64,000 nt of DNA, taken from the NCBI RefSeq assembly GCF_019801965.1, contig NZ_JAHVIA010000008.1, forward strand, positions 186,001 through 250,000. Direction: 5' to 3'. Position numbers and translations under genes: made by a program. The DNA is from Salipiger bermudensis (GTDB lineage: Bacteria; Pseudomonadota; Alphaproteobacteria; Rhodobacterales; Rhodobacteraceae). Shown here piece after piece: positions 43,659-53,154 of this stretch; position 1 is the first letter of the stretch; every line of letters starts with the position of its first letter. The notes below the pieces were generated by a model. That model was given only the letters and a program-made list of their open reading frames with translations, did not search any database and had not been told where the DNA came from.

Positions 43659-46600
43659 ATGAAGATCGAGAGAAAGTACACGCAGGCCGGCCAGGACGCT
43701 TACGCGGGCATCGAGTTCGTCACCACGACGTCGGAGATCCGCAACCCTGACGGCTCAACCGTCTTCAAACTCGACGAACTTGAAGTGCCCGCGAAGTGGA
43801 GCCAGGTTGCCTCCGACGTCATCGCGCAGAAATACTTCCGCAAGGCCGGCGTGCCCTCCGATCTCAAGAAGGTCGCCGAGAAGGACGTGCCCGAGTTCCT
43901 CTGGCGCTCGGTCCCGGCCGACAAGGATGCGCCCCGCGGCGGCGAGACCTCGGCCAAGCAGGTCTTCGACCGGCTCGCCGGCGCCTGGGCCTACTGGGGC
44001 TGGAAGGGCGGCTATTTCACCTCCGAGGACGACGCCCAGGCCTATTACGACGAGATGCGCCACATGCTGGCGAGCCAGACCGCGGCGCCCAACAGCCCGC
44101 AATGGTTCAACACCGGCCTGCACTGGGCTTACGGCATCGATGGTCCGGGGCAGGGCCACTATTATGTCGATCACAAGACCGGCAAGCTGACCAAGTCGAA
44201 ATCGGCCTACGAGCACCCGCAGCCGCATGCCTGCTTCATCCAGTCCGTGGCAGATGACCTCGTCGGCGATGGCGGCATCATGGATCTCTGGGTGCGCGAG
44301 GCGCGCCTGTTCAAGTATGGCTCCGGCACCGGCACCAACTTCTCCAGCCTGCGCGCCGAGAACGAGCGCCTTTCGGGCGGCGGCAAGTCGTCGGGCCTGA
44401 TGGGCTTCCTCAAGATCGGCGACCGCGCCGCCGGTGCGATCAAGTCGGGCGGCACCACGCGCCGCGCCGCCAAGATGGTCATCGTCGATGCCGATCACCC
44501 GGATATCGAGGATTTCATCAACTGGAAGGTCAAGGAAGAGCAGAAGGTCGCCAGCATCGTCGCTGGCTCGAAGATGCACGAGAAGATGCTCAACGGCATC
44601 TTCGACGCGATCCGGTCGTGGGACGGGCTCGAGAGCGATGCCTACGAGGCCAATGCAAACACCGCGCTGAAGAAGGCGATCCGCGAGGCCAAGAAGGTCG
44701 CGATCCCCGAGACCTACATCAAGCGCGTGCTCGACTATGCCAAGCAAGGCTACGGCTCGATCGAATTCCCGACCTATGACACCGACTGGGACAGCGAGGC
44801 CTATGCCACCGTCTCGGGCCAGAACTCCAACAACTCGATCCGCGTCACCGATGCCTTCCTCGAGGCGGTGCGGACGGGCGCGCCCTGGGAGCTGGTGCGC
44901 CGCACCGATGGCAGCGTCGCCAAGACCGTCGACGCCAAGGAGCTCTGGGAGCAGATCGGCCACGCGGCCTGGGCCTGCGCCGATCCGGGCATCCAGTTCC
45001 ACGACACCGTCAATGCCTGGCACACCTGCCCGGCAGATGGCGAGATCCGCGGCTCGAACCCGTGCTCGGAATACATGTTCCTCGACGACACGGCCTGCAA
45101 CCTGGCCTCGATGAACCTGCTGACCTTCCTCAAGGGCGGCAAGTTCGACGCCGAGAGCTACATGCACGCCACGCGTCTGTGGACGCTGACGCTGGAAATC
45201 TCGGTGCTGATGGCGCAGTTCCCGTCGAAGGAAATCGCCCAGCTCTCCTATGATTTCCGCACCCTTGGCCTTGGCTACGCCAATATCGGCGGCCTGCTGA
45301 TGAACATGGGCTACAGCTATGACAGCGACGAGGGCCGCGCGCTCTGCGGTGCGCTGACCGCGCTGATGACCGGCGTGAGCTACGCCACCTCGGCCGAGAT
45401 CGCCGGCGAGCTTGGCAGCTTCCCGGGCTATGAGCGCAACGCTGAGCACATGCTGCGCGTCATCCGCAACCACCGCACCGCCGCCTATGGCAAGACCGAC
45501 GGCTACGAGGGGCTGGCGGTCAAGCCGGTGGCGCTCGACCACGGCAACTGCCCGGATCAGGATCTGATCGCGCTGTCGAAATCCGCCTGGGACGAGGCGC
45601 TGCGCCTCGGCGAGCAGCACGGCTACCGCAACGCACAGGTCTCGGTGATCGCGCCCACCGGCACCATCGGCCTCGTCATGGATTGCGACACCACCGGCAT
45701 CGAGCCCGACTTCGCTCTGGTGAAGTTCAAGAAGCTCGCCGGCGGCGGCTACTTCAAGATCATCAACCGCTCGGTTCCGGCGGCGCTCGAGAAGCTCGGC
45801 TACAGCTCCAGCCAGATCGAGGAGATCGTGGGCTACGCGGTCGGCCACGGCACGCTCGGCAATGCGCCCGGCATCAACCACACCGCGCTGATCGGCATGG
45901 GCTTCGGCCCGGCGCAGATCGAGAAGGTCGAGCGCGCGCTCGGCACCGCCTTCGACATCCGCTTCGTGTTCAACCAGTGGACGCTGGGCGAGGAGTTCTG
46001 CCGCGACGGTCTGAACATCCCGGCCGAGAAGCTCTCGGACCCGACCTTCGACCTGCTGAAGCATCTCGGCTTCACCAAGGCCGACATCGAGGCTGCCAAT
46101 GACCATGTCTGCGGCACCATGACCCTCGAGGGGGCGCCGCATCTCAAGGCCGAGCACCTGTCGATCTTCGACTGTGCAAACCCCTGTGGAAAGAAGGGCA
46201 AGCGCTACCTCTCCGTCAACAGCCACATCCACATGATGGCCGCCGCGCAAAGCTTTATTTCCGGGGCGATTTCCAAAACCATCAACATGCCGAACTCGGC
46301 CACCGTCGAGGATTGCCAGAAGGCCTATGAACTGTCCTGGTCGCTGGGGGTAAAGGCCAACGCGCTCTACCGAGACGGCTCCAAGCTGAGCCAGCCGCTG
46401 GCCGCCGCGCTGGTCGAGGATGACGACGACGCGCTCGAGACCCTCGAGACCGGCACGCCGCAGGAAAAGGCACAGGTCATCGCCGAGAAGATCGTCGAGA
46501 AGGTGGTGGTCAAGGAGGTCATCCGCGCCGGCCGCACCAAGATGCCCGAGCGCCGCAAGGGCTATACCCAGAAGGCCATCGTCGGCGGCCACAAGGTCTA

Positions 46601-47306
46601 TCTTCGCACCGGGGAATACGAGGACGGCAACCTCGGCGAGATCTTCATCGACATGCACAAGGAAGGCGCCGGCTTCCGCGCCATGATGAACAACTTCGCC
46701 ATCGCGGTGTCGGTCGGCCTGCAATACGGCGTGCCGCTGGAGGAGTTCGTCGACGCCTTCACCTTCACCAAGTTCGAGCCCGCGGGCATGGTGCAGGGCA
46801 ATGACAGCATCAAGAACGCCACCTCGATCCTCGACTACATCTTCCGCGAGCTGGCGGTCTCCTATCTCGACCGCACCGATCTGGCGCATGTGAAGCCCTC
46901 CGGGGCGACCTTCGACGATCTCGGCCGCGGCGAGGAAGAGAGCGTGTCGAATGTCGAGGAACTGTCCGAGAACACCGCCGCGCGCTCGCTGGAGATGCTC
47001 AAGCAGATCTCTTCAACGGGCTATCTCCGCAAGCGCCTGCCGCAGGAGCTGGTGGTGCTTCAGGGCGGCCAACGCACCGGCACCGGCCCGGTGGCCTCGC
47101 ACGGCGCGGTGACTGCCGAGGCGGTGCAGAGCACCGTGGCGACGCTCAGCACCTCGACCTCGGCGGTGGCGATGGACGCCCGCGCCAAGGCCCGGATGCA
47201 GGGCTACGAGGGCGATCCGTGTGGCGAATGCGGCAACTACACGCTGGTGCGCAACGGCACCTGCATGAAGTGCAACACCTGCGGTTCGACCAGCGGCTGC
47301 AGCTGA
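43659..47306 (+). CDS. nrdJ: Adenosylcobalamin-dependent (class II) ribonucleotide reductase
   Basis: Makes deoxyribonucleotides with a B12-derived radical, independent of oxygen. 1215 aa, the long type with an extra C-terminal region. Core motifs: [15 protein letters not shown], the [20 protein letters not shown] active-site Cys and NPCSE segments, [20 protein letters not shown], and [19 protein letters not shown]. The C-terminal tail has paired redox or zinc cysteines (DPCGECGNY and [15 protein letters not shown]). The start at 43659 has GAGGG upstream; an in-frame extension to 43584 is rejected. It has a terminator after it and NrdR sites before it. Confidence 0.97.
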   Translation: MKIERKYTQAGQDAYAGIEFVTTTSEIRNPDGSTVFKLDELEVPAKWSQVASDVIAQKYFRKAGVPSDLKKVAEKDVPEFLWRSVPADKDAPRGGETSAKQVFDRLAGAWAYWGWKGGYFTSEDDAQAYYDEMRHMLASQTAAPNSPQWFNTGLHWAYGIDGPGQGHYYVDHKTGKLTKSKSAYEHPQPHACFIQSVADDLVGDGGIMDLWVREARLFKYGSGTGTNFSSLRAENERLSGGGKSSGLMGFLKIGDRAAGAIKSGGTTRRAAKMVIVDADHPDIEDFINWKVKEEQKVASIVAGSKMHEKMLNGIFDAIRSWDGLESDAYEANANTALKKAIREAKKVAIPETYIKRVLDYAKQGYGSIEFPTYDTDWDSEAYATVSGQNSNNSIRVTDAFLEAVRTGAPWELVRRTDGSVAKTVDAKELWEQIGHAAWACADPGIQFHDTVNAWHTCPADGEIRGSNPCSEYMFLDDTACNLASMNLLTFLKGGKFDAESYMHATRLWTLTLEISVLMAQFPSKEIAQLSYDFRTLGLGYANIGGLLMNMGYSYDSDEGRALCGALTALMTGVSYATSAEIAGELGSFPGYERNAEHMLRVIRNHRTAAYGKTDGYEGLAVKPVALDHGNCPDQDLIALSKSAWDEALRLGEQHGYRNAQVSVIAPTGTIGLVMDCDTTGIEPDFALVKFKKLAGGGYFKIINRSVPAALEKLGYSSSQIEEIVGYAVGHGTLGNAPGINHTALIGMGFGPAQIEKVERALGTAFDIRFVFNQWTLGEEFCRDGLNIPAEKLSDPTFDLLKHLGFTKADIEAANDHVCGTMTLEGAPHLKAEHLSIFDCANPCGKKGKRYLSVNSHIHMMAAAQSFISGAISKTINMPNSATVEDCQKAYELSWSLGVKANALYRDGSKLSQPLAAALVEDDDDALETLETGTPQEKAQVIAEKIVEKVVVKEVIRAGRTKMPERRKGYTQKAIVGGHKVYLRTGEYEDGNLGEIFIDMHKEGAGFRAMMNNFAIAVSVGLQYGVPLEEFVDAFTFTKFEPAGMVQGNDSIKNATSILDYIFRELAVSYLDRTDLAHVKPSGATFDDLGRGEEESVSNVEELSENTAARSLEMLKQISSTGYLRKRLPQELVVLQGGQRTGTGPVASHGAVTAEAVQSTVATLSTSTSAVAMDARAKARMQGYEGDPCGECGNYTLVRNGTCMKCNTCGSTSGCS

Positions 47307-47434
47307 GGAAACGGGGCAGGGCGTATGCGCGTCCTGCCAGGGATCTGGGGTGGCCGCGGTCACCCTGCGCGGGCGGGGCCGCAGGCAGAAGACAACGAGC
47401 GGTAAGAATACCGAGCCCCGTCAGCGAACCTTTC

Positions 47435-47461
47435 AAGGGCCCCATCCGGGGCCCTTTTTCT
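47435..47461 (+). terminator. Terminator of nrdJ
   Basis: Nine-base arms AAGGGCCCC (47435-47443) and GGGGCCCTT (47448-47456) with an ATCC loop, followed by TTT. The A-poor left side makes it mainly plus-directed. Confidence 0.9.
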
Positions 47462-47476
47462 TTCGACTTTCGTTGC

Positions 47477-47827
47477 TTATCGGATCGACAGCCGCAGGGC
47501 GAACTGCTCGTAGGCGGGCGCCCGGAACAGCTGGAAGACATTGACGCGGTAGGTGCCGGCGCTGGTGCGGAAACTGAAATCCTGCTGGCAGTCGGTCACG
47601 CCCGGGATGGTGAAGCAGGTGTTGTCGCTGCCCAAAAGCTGCAACCGCGCGGTCTGGCCCGCGCCGGTGCCGAAGACGAAGCAGAGCGGCGCGTTGTCGG
47701 TGACGCGGCCCGAGACCTCGCCGGACGAGGCGCCGCGCGCGAAGCGGATCTCGGGGCAGGATTGGGCGGTGGCGGAGCCGGCGACGGCGCAGAGCCAGAG
47801 GGCGAGCGCGATCAGGACGTGTTTCAT
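47477..47827 (-). CDS. Small secreted Cys-containing protein, unknown
   Basis: 116 aa with a Sec signal (MKHVLIALALWLCAVAGSAT, cleavage near TAQ-SC). The mature part has four Cys (SCPEI, LCFVFGTG, NTCFTIPG, TDCQQDF), likely two disulfides, and a beta-rich pattern (ARLQLLGSDN, FSFRTSAGTYRVNVFQLFR). The shape suggests a small pre-peptidase-C-like or bacterial beta-sandwich domain. I do not recognise a family. GAGGAA precedes the start at 47827; an in-frame upstream extension lacks support. It is divergent from the AEC transporter. Confidence 0.75.
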   Translation of the reverse strand: MKHVLIALALWLCAVAGSATAQSCPEIRFARGASSGEVSGRVTDNAPLCFVFGTGAGQTARLQLLGSDNTCFTIPGVTDCQQDFSFRTSAGTYRVNVFQLFRAPAYEQFALRLSIR

Positions 47828-48014
47828 GGCAATTCCTCGGAATGAAAAAGTCGGTTTCGGACGACGCGTGCTCCGCGCCACAGGCAATACCCTTCGAGCC
47901 TAAGGGCTGGGCGTTGGCTGCGTCGAGTCCACCATTCGGCTGTCCGCGAGCGTTCCGAGCCTTTGCATCGCGGGTCGCAAGAGATAGAACGTGTGCATAC
48001 CAAAAAGGCTTGCC

Positions 48015-48950
48015 ATGCTCGCACCGCTCCTCACGCTGCTGCCGATCTACCTGCTGATCCTGCTGGGGTTCGGCGTCATCAAGGCGCGGCTGGTGTCGCC
48101 CGAGGCGCTGCCGCAACTCAGCCGCTTCATGCTGATCGTCTGCGTGCCGGTGCTGATCTTCTCGGCGGTGGCCAATGCCGGCGATCTCACCGCGTTCAAC
48201 TGGGGCTTCATCCTCGTCTATACCGCCGCCTCGCTCGTCACGCTGACGCTGACCCGCGAGATCCTGCGCCGCGCCTTCGGCCAGGGGCCGGGGCAGAGCT
48301 GGGTGGTGGCGCTGAGCTCGACCACGCCCAATTCGGTGTTCCTGGGCTACCCGATCACCATGATCGTCTTTCCCGAGGTTGCCGACCGGCTCTTCGCCTG
48401 GGTGATCGTTGTCGAGAACATGCTGGTCATCCCGCTGGCGCTCACGCTGGGGGATGTGCTGAGCCGGGATTATGCGCTGCCGCCGACGCAGGCGATCCGT
48501 CACACCGCGAAGACGACCTTGCAGAACCCCACGGTGATGGGGCTGCTGGCCGGGCTGGCGTTCGGCGCCACCGGTCTGGCGCTGGCCGCGCCGCTCGAGA
48601 AAACCCGGATGATGATCGTGGCGGCGGCGCCGCTGGTGTCGCTCTTCCTCGTCGGCGGCAACGTGGCGCAATCGAAGCTGCACGAGGTCGACGCGCCGGT
48701 CTTCCTGCTGGCCGGGATGAAGCTGCTGCTGCACCCGGCGCTGGTTTTCGCGGCGCTGTCGCTGCTGCCCGGGCTGACCCGCGAGGAGCTGTTGGGCGCG
48801 ACGCTCTTCGCGTCGATGCCGATGTTCAGCCTGTCGGTGATCTTCGCCGCCAAGTACCGCGCCGAGAAACTCGCCTCCTCGGCTCTGGTGCTGGCCACGC
48901 TGCTGGGCGCGGTGACGGTTGGCCTGTTCGTGGTGCTGGTCTCGGCCTGA
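48015..48950 (+). CDS. AEC-family transporter (auxin efflux carrier type)
   Basis: 311 aa inner-membrane protein with about ten helices in two inverted halves: MLAPLLTLLPIYLLILLGFG, LIFSAVANAGDLTAFNWGFI, STTPNSVFLGYPITMIVFP and, at the end, LLGATLFASMPMFSLSVIFA. The NSVFLGYP and ASMPMFS segments are the crossover motifs of the family. Substrates in bacteria are usually small carboxylates (malonate, malate or lactate) but cannot be told here. The start at 48015 is preferred to 47991. It is convergent with the CoA-ligase gene. Confidence 0.9.
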   Translation: MLAPLLTLLPIYLLILLGFGVIKARLVSPEALPQLSRFMLIVCVPVLIFSAVANAGDLTAFNWGFILVYTAASLVTLTLTREILRRAFGQGPGQSWVVALSSTTPNSVFLGYPITMIVFPEVADRLFAWVIVVENMLVIPLALTLGDVLSRDYALPPTQAIRHTAKTTLQNPTVMGLLAGLAFGATGLALAAPLEKTRMMIVAAAPLVSLFLVGGNVAQSKLHEVDAPVFLLAGMKLLLHPALVFAALSLLPGLTREELLGATLFASMPMFSLSVIFAAKYRAEKLASSALVLATLLGAVTVGLFVVLVSA

Positions 48951-48960
48951 GCCCGAAGGC

Positions 48961-50472
48961 TCAGGAAATTGCGTTATCTTTCAGCGCTTTGCGGATCAGC
49001 TTGCCATTGGCGTTGCGGGGCAGCGCATCGACCCGGACGAAGGCGCGCGGCTGCTTGTAGCGCGCCAGGCGCTCGGCGGCGCGGGCGGCGAGCATGGCCT
49101 CGTCGAGCTCGGTCTCGGCCACGTAGAAGGCCGCGATGACATGCACGCCCTCCTTCACCGCAACGTCGGTGACGCCGATCTCTGAGATGCCCGGCAGGTC
49201 CGCCAAAGCGGCCTCGACCTCGATCGGCGAGACCCGGTAGCCGCCGGCGTTCATCATGTCGTCGCCGCGCCCGAGATAGCGGATCTGGCCGTTCTTATCC
49301 ATGCTGCCCTGATCGCCGGTCAGGAACCAGTCGCCCAGGAACCGCGACGCGGTGTCCTCCGGCGCGCCGACATAGCCCAGCATCAGCCCGGGATCCGAGC
49401 GGTGCACCGCGATGGTGCCGGGCTCACCAAAGGGCACCGGCGCGCCGTCCTCGCCCAGGATCGCCACGCGGCGCCCGGCCTGTGGGCGGCCCAGCGTGTC
49501 GGCGTCGCAGGGATGCGCGGGCGCCGAGGAGATGAAGGTCGAGCATTCGGACATGCCGAAGGCTTCGTAGATCTCGTTGCCGGTGGCGGCGCGCCAGGCG
49601 TCTCGGGTGGCCGCGGTGAGCTTTTCGCCGGCGGCCAGCCCGTGACGCAGACGCGGCATCGGCGGCAGCGGGATCTTCAGCAGCTTGCGATAGACGCCGG
49701 GCGCCGCTGCGAAGATCGTCGCGTCGTTGCGCTTGAGCAGCAGCGGCAGCTGCGCCGGATCGGTGCCCGCCGCCGGGATCAGCGCGGTGGCGCCCATGGT
49801 CCAGGGATCCATCAGCCCGGTGCCCAGCGTGTAGGTCCAGTTGAAGGCGCCCGCATGCAGCAGACGGTCGTTCGGGTGCAGCCCGTACCAGCCCTCCATC
49901 ATCATCTGCCGCGCCCAGATCGCCCGGTGGGCATGGCCCACGGCGCGCGGAAAGCCGGAGGTGCCGGAGGTGTAGATGATATAGGCCAGCCGCTCGGGAT
50001 CGCCCATGTGCCAGGGCGCGGGCGGCAGGTCGTGCCAGGCCTCGAAGACCTCGGGGCCAAAGACCGGGATCGCGGTTTCGGGGCAGGCGATGCCGTCGCC
50101 GCGCAGGATGGCGGCAGGTTTCAGGTGCTCGATCATCGGCGCGACCTCGCGCTCGGTCAGCTGCGAGGAGGTCGGCACTGGCACCAGCCCGGCGGCGATG
50201 GCGCCGAGATAGGCGATCGGGAAATCGACGGTGTTGCCGAGCCGCATGAGCACGATGTCCCCGGGGGTGAGCCCGGCCTCGAGCAGCCCGGTGGCCGTCC
50301 CGCGGACGGCGGCGATGAGCCGCCCGTAGGACCAGCGTGACGCCCCGGTGGGCTTGACGATGGCGAGCGCGATCTTGTCGGGCGTAGCGCTGCCGGCCGC
50401 CAGCACATGGGCGGCGAGGTTGAACGGCGCGGGGCAGGGCGCGAAGGCGCCTTCATCGAAAAGCGAGACCAT
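48961..50472 (-). CDS. AMP-dependent acyl/aryl-CoA ligase
   Basis: 503 aa ANL-superfamily enzyme that activates a carboxylic acid with ATP and CoA. The P-loop is YTSGTSGFPRAV, A8/A-type motifs are GMSECSTFISS, GDWFLTGDQGSMDKNGQIRY, LGRGDDMMNAGGYRVSP, and the catalytic Lys is in ALPRNANGKLIRKAL. The substrate is unclear; the length and the GWYGLHPNDRLLHAGAFNWT segment resemble benzoate/aryl-CoA ligases. It is divergent from an XRE-cupin regulator that probably controls it. It ends ten bases from the AEC gene. Confidence 0.88.
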   Translation of the reverse strand: MVSLFDEGAFAPCPAPFNLAAHVLAAGSATPDKIALAIVKPTGASRWSYGRLIAAVRGTATGLLEAGLTPGDIVLMRLGNTVDFPIAYLGAIAAGLVPVPTSSQLTEREVAPMIEHLKPAAILRGDGIACPETAIPVFGPEVFEAWHDLPPAPWHMGDPERLAYIIYTSGTSGFPRAVGHAHRAIWARQMMMEGWYGLHPNDRLLHAGAFNWTYTLGTGLMDPWTMGATALIPAAGTDPAQLPLLLKRNDATIFAAAPGVYRKLLKIPLPPMPRLRHGLAAGEKLTAATRDAWRAATGNEIYEAFGMSECSTFISSAPAHPCDADTLGRPQAGRRVAILGEDGAPVPFGEPGTIAVHRSDPGLMLGYVGAPEDTASRFLGDWFLTGDQGSMDKNGQIRYLGRGDDMMNAGGYRVSPIEVEAALADLPGISEIGVTDVAVKEGVHVIAAFYVAETELDEAMLAARAAERLARYKQPRAFVRVDALPRNANGKLIRKALKDNAIS

Positions 50473-50537
50473 GGCATTGGCTTAGGCCCGCTCCGGATTT
50501 GTTGCAAGGCTCCCGTAGCGGCCCTATAGGAAGAGCC

Positions 50538-51158
50538 ATGACCCGCGACCCGAAGACCTTGATCCGCCTGGCGCGGGAAACCGGCGAAGAAGCCTCGGTC
50601 GAACCGCTCGATCTTGGCGCGCGCGTGCGCGAGCTGCGCAAGGCGCGCGACTGGACGCTGGAGCAGGCGGCCCGCGAGGCCGGGCTGGCGCGTTCGACGC
50701 TGTCGAAGATCGAGAACGGCCAGATGTCGCCGACCTATGACGCGCTGAAGAAGCTGGCGGTGGGCCTCGGCATCGGCGTGCCGCAGCTCTTCACACCGCC
50801 GAAGAAGGAGCAGGTCTCGGGGCGCATGGTGCACACGCGCGAGGGCCAAGGGCTGCATCAGGCGACGGTGACCTACGAGCACGAGCTGCTGGCCGAGAGC
50901 CTGACCAAGAAGAAGATGCTCCCCTACCGCGCCCGGGTGCGCGCGCGCCGCATGGAGGAGTTCGATGGCTGGGTGCGCCACGATGGCGAGGAATTCCTCT
51001 ACGTGCTCACCGGCGTGGTGACGCTCTACACCGAGTTCTACGAACCCATAGAGATGCGACGCGGCGACAGCGCCTATTACGACGCGAGCATGGGCCACAA
51101 CGTGGTCTCGGTCAGCCCTGAGGATGCGACGATCCTCTGGGTCACCTCGCTGGGCTGA
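50538..51158 (+). CDS. XRE-family regulator with C-terminal cupin
   Basis: 206 aa. The helix-turn-helix lies around residues 25-80 (GARVRELRKARDWTLEQAAR, then GLARSTLSKIENGQMSPTYD), followed by a cupin sensor domain (about 130-205: DGWVRHDGEEFLYVLTGVVT, then MRRGDSAYYDASMGHNVVSV). The start at 50538 has AGGAAG upstream; an in-frame ATG at 50499 would extend into the divergent promoter. It is divergent from the acyl/aryl-CoA ligase with only 65 bases between starts, so regulation of that gene, probably by its acid or CoA ester, is inferred. Confidence 0.9.
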   Translation: MTRDPKTLIRLARETGEEASVEPLDLGARVRELRKARDWTLEQAAREAGLARSTLSKIENGQMSPTYDALKKLAVGLGIGVPQLFTPPKKEQVSGRMVHTREGQGLHQATVTYEHELLAESLTKKKMLPYRARVRARRMEEFDGWVRHDGEEFLYVLTGVVTLYTEFYEPIEMRRGDSAYYDASMGHNVVSVSPEDATILWVTSLG

Positions 51159-51224
51159 TCGCGATACACGCGTGACCGGAGCGCGCCTGAGGCCGGGCTT
51201 CCTCGACCGGCCCTGCGCGCCGGA

Positions 51225-51389
51225 TCAGCCCTGCCGCGCAAGCGCCGCCAGGCGGGCCAGCTCATCCTCGGCGCGCCAATAGGCGAGATCCTCCGGCAGC
51301 GGGTCGGGCGCAGTGTGCGCGAGCTCCGTCTGCTGCGCTGCGGGTTCGGGGAGGGTGATCGGCTTGGGGCGAAAGAGAAAGGTGAGCAT
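51225..51389 (-). CDS. Small hypothetical protein
   Basis: 54 aa from the ATG at 51389, preceded by GAGGA. MLTFLFRPKPITLPEPAAQQ is followed by an acidic helix (DLAYWRAEDELARLAALARQ). The codon pattern and ribosome site make a real gene plausible, and it is probably cytosolic. I know no family. It lies between the XRE-cupin and CsbD-like genes. Confidence 0.5.
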   Translation of the reverse strand: MLTFLFRPKPITLPEPAAQQTELAHTAPDPLPEDLAYWRAEDELARLAALARQG

Positions 51390-51465
51390 CGCGCGGTCCT
51401 CTAGCATCTGCTGCTGAAACGCCGCGTCCGCCCGCCCGGTTCCCGCCCCCGGCCGCTCTTGCGGG

Positions 51466-51705
51466 TCAGCCCGCCGGGCGCTGGATCTGCTCGGGCAGAC
51501 GCTGCGGGAAAAGCAGATCCTCGACCTCGCGCCGCGCCTCCGCCAGCGTCAGGTCATGGCGATCGGCGACATGGCGCGCGACCTCCTCGACCTGCGGCGG
51601 GGCAGCACTCAGCTCGGCGCCCTCGACAAGCGGGAAGCGCCGCTTGAGCCGTGCGGCGGCCTGGTTCCAGTTCTGGGTGATGCGGGTCCATTCCATCTGT
51701 CTCAT
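51466..51705 (-). CDS. CsbD-like stress protein
   Basis: 79 aa. MEWTRITQNWNQAAARLKRR is the beginning of a CsbD-type helical hairpin (consensus W-x2-I-x-G-N-W-x-Q), though the later G-K-L-T-D-D-D motif is replaced by PLVEGAELSAAPPQVEEVAR. Start choices are 51705 (MRQMEW) and 51696; a longer reading to 51846 runs through a terminator and is rejected. CsbD proteins are stress-induced with unknown action. Confidence in the family is moderate. Confidence 0.6.
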   Translation of the reverse strand: MRQMEWTRITQNWNQAAARLKRRFPLVEGAELSAAPPQVEEVARHVADRHDLTLAEARREVEDLLFPQRLPEQIQRPAG

Positions 51706-51802
51706 ATCGGGGCAACGTCCGCTGTCGGTCTCTGTTCCATGCTGTCTTCCTCGCTGTTGTCGGAGCCGCGCAAAGCGGCGGATCTCCGCGGATCGCCGCC
51801 AA

Positions 51803-51832
51803 GGAAAAGGCCCCGGTCGTGCAACCGGGGCC
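51803..51832 (-). terminator. Terminator of the liv operon
   Basis: On the minus strand, GGCCCCGGT and ACCGGGGCC arms (51824-51832 and 51809-51817) with a six-base loop, followed by TTTTCC. It starts 33 bases after the livM stop. Confidence 0.88.
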
Positions 51833-51864
51833 AGCATGAGGCGCAAGATGTTAAGGCCTGATTA

Positions 51865-53154
51865 TCAGCGCTCGGGCAAAAGACCGCGTGGCGCGAAACG
51901 CAGCACCAGCAGGAGGATCACCCCCATCGTCAGCAGCCGCATATGCTGCACGCTGCCCAGCAGATGCGCCTTGAGCGCCGAGCCATCCGCCATGCCGGCG
52001 GTGATGACGCCCATCAGCCACTGGCCCATCGGTTCGACCTGCACCCATAGGAACCAGATCAGGAACCCGCCCAGCACCGCGCCGAGATTGTTGCCCGAGC
52101 CGCCGACGATCACCATCACCCAGATCAGGAAGGTGTAGCGCAGCGGCTGGTAGCTCGAGGGGGTGAGCTGGCCGTCGAGCGTCGTCATCATGGCGCCGGC
52201 GATGCCGCAAAGCGCCGAGCCGAGGATGAAGATCTGCAGGTGCCGCGCGGTGACATCCTTGCCCATCGCCTCGGCGGCCTCCTCGTTGTCGCGCACCGCG
52301 CGCATCATCCGGCCCCAGGGCGAGTTCAGCGCCAGCTGCGCAAGCACCAGCACGATGACCAGCACCACGGCGAAGAGCATCGAGTAGCCAAGCTTGACGT
52401 AGATTGTCGAGGCGGTGGTCGGGTCGAGCCCGATGCTCGCGGCGGTCTCGACGAAGCCCGCGTCGTTCTGCAGGTCGATCTCGTAGGGCACCGGGCGCGG
52501 CAGGCCGATGACGTTCTTGACGCCACGCGTCAGCCAGTCCTCGTTCTTCAGCAGCGCGATGATGATCTCGGCGATGCCTAGCGTGGCGATGGCGAGATAG
52601 TCCGAGCGCAGTCCGAGCGCGGTCTTGCCGATGACCCAGGCCACGCCCGCGGCGAGCAGCCCACCCACCGGCCAGGCCAGCAGCACCGGCAGGCCAAGCC
52701 CGCCGAGGAAGCCGGTGGCGGCGGGATCGACGGATTCGATGGCCGAGACCGCCGGGTCGAGGATGGCGCGGTAGATGAAAAACCCGCCCACGGCGATGGC
52801 GGCGACCGCCCAGCCGCGCGTCTTGCGCGGCAAGCGCTTCCAGGCGAAGACGGCAGCGACGATGGCGGCGAGCGCGAAGGCGAGGCCGCCGAGCACGCGC
52901 CAGCCGCCCGCGGCCCAGGCCTCGGGCACCGGCGCCACCGCGGTCAGCACGACGGCCAGCCCGCCAAGCGCCACGAAGCCCATGACGCCGACGTTGAAGA
53001 GCCCGGCCAAGCCCCATTGCAGGTTGACGCCGAGCGCCATGATGGCGCTCACCAGCCCCATGTTGAGGATGATCAGCGCCGAGTTCCAGCTCTGCAGAAA
53101 GCCGGTGCCGAGGATCAGCGCCGCGACCAGCGCGAAGAGAGCGAGCGTCCTCAT
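51865..53154 (-). CDS. livM: Branched-chain amino-acid-type ABC permease LivM
   Basis: Inner-membrane permease, 429 aa, about 10-11 helices. NMGLVSAIMALGVNLQWGLA, GLRSDYLAIATLGIAEIIIA and LNSPWGRMMRAVRDNEEAAE are LivM motifs; the end is FAPRGLLPER. An internal stretch around residues 95-170 (WKRLPRKTRGWAVAAIAVGG and onward) makes it longer than E. coli LivM core. Its start overlaps the livH stop as ATGA, so they are coupled. Substrate may be leucine/isoleucine/valine or another amino acid or amide. Confidence 0.92.
   Translation of the reverse strand: MRTLALFALVAALILGTGFLQSWNSALIILNMGLVSAIMALGVNLQWGLAGLFNVGVMGFVALGGLAVVLTAVAPVPEAWAAGGWRVLGGLAFALAAIVAAVFAWKRLPRKTRGWAVAAIAVGGFFIYRAILDPAVSAIESVDPAATGFLGGLGLPVLLAWPVGGLLAAGVAWVIGKTALGLRSDYLAIATLGIAEIIIALLKNEDWLTRGVKNVIGLPRPVPYEIDLQNDAGFVETAASIGLDPTTASTIYVKLGYSMLFAVVLVIVLVLAQLALNSPWGRMMRAVRDNEEAAEAMGKDVTARHLQIFILGSALCGIAGAMMTTLDGQLTPSSYQPLRYTFLIWVMVIVGGSGNNLGAVLGGFLIWFLWVQVEPMGQWLMGVITAGMADGSALKAHLLGSVQHMRLLTMGVILLLVLRFAPRGLLPER

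Noticed and set aside
43755-46889. Minus-strand open frame of about 1040 codons opposite nrdJ
   Set aside because: nrdJ motifs on the plus strand are unmistakable; the opposite frame has none.
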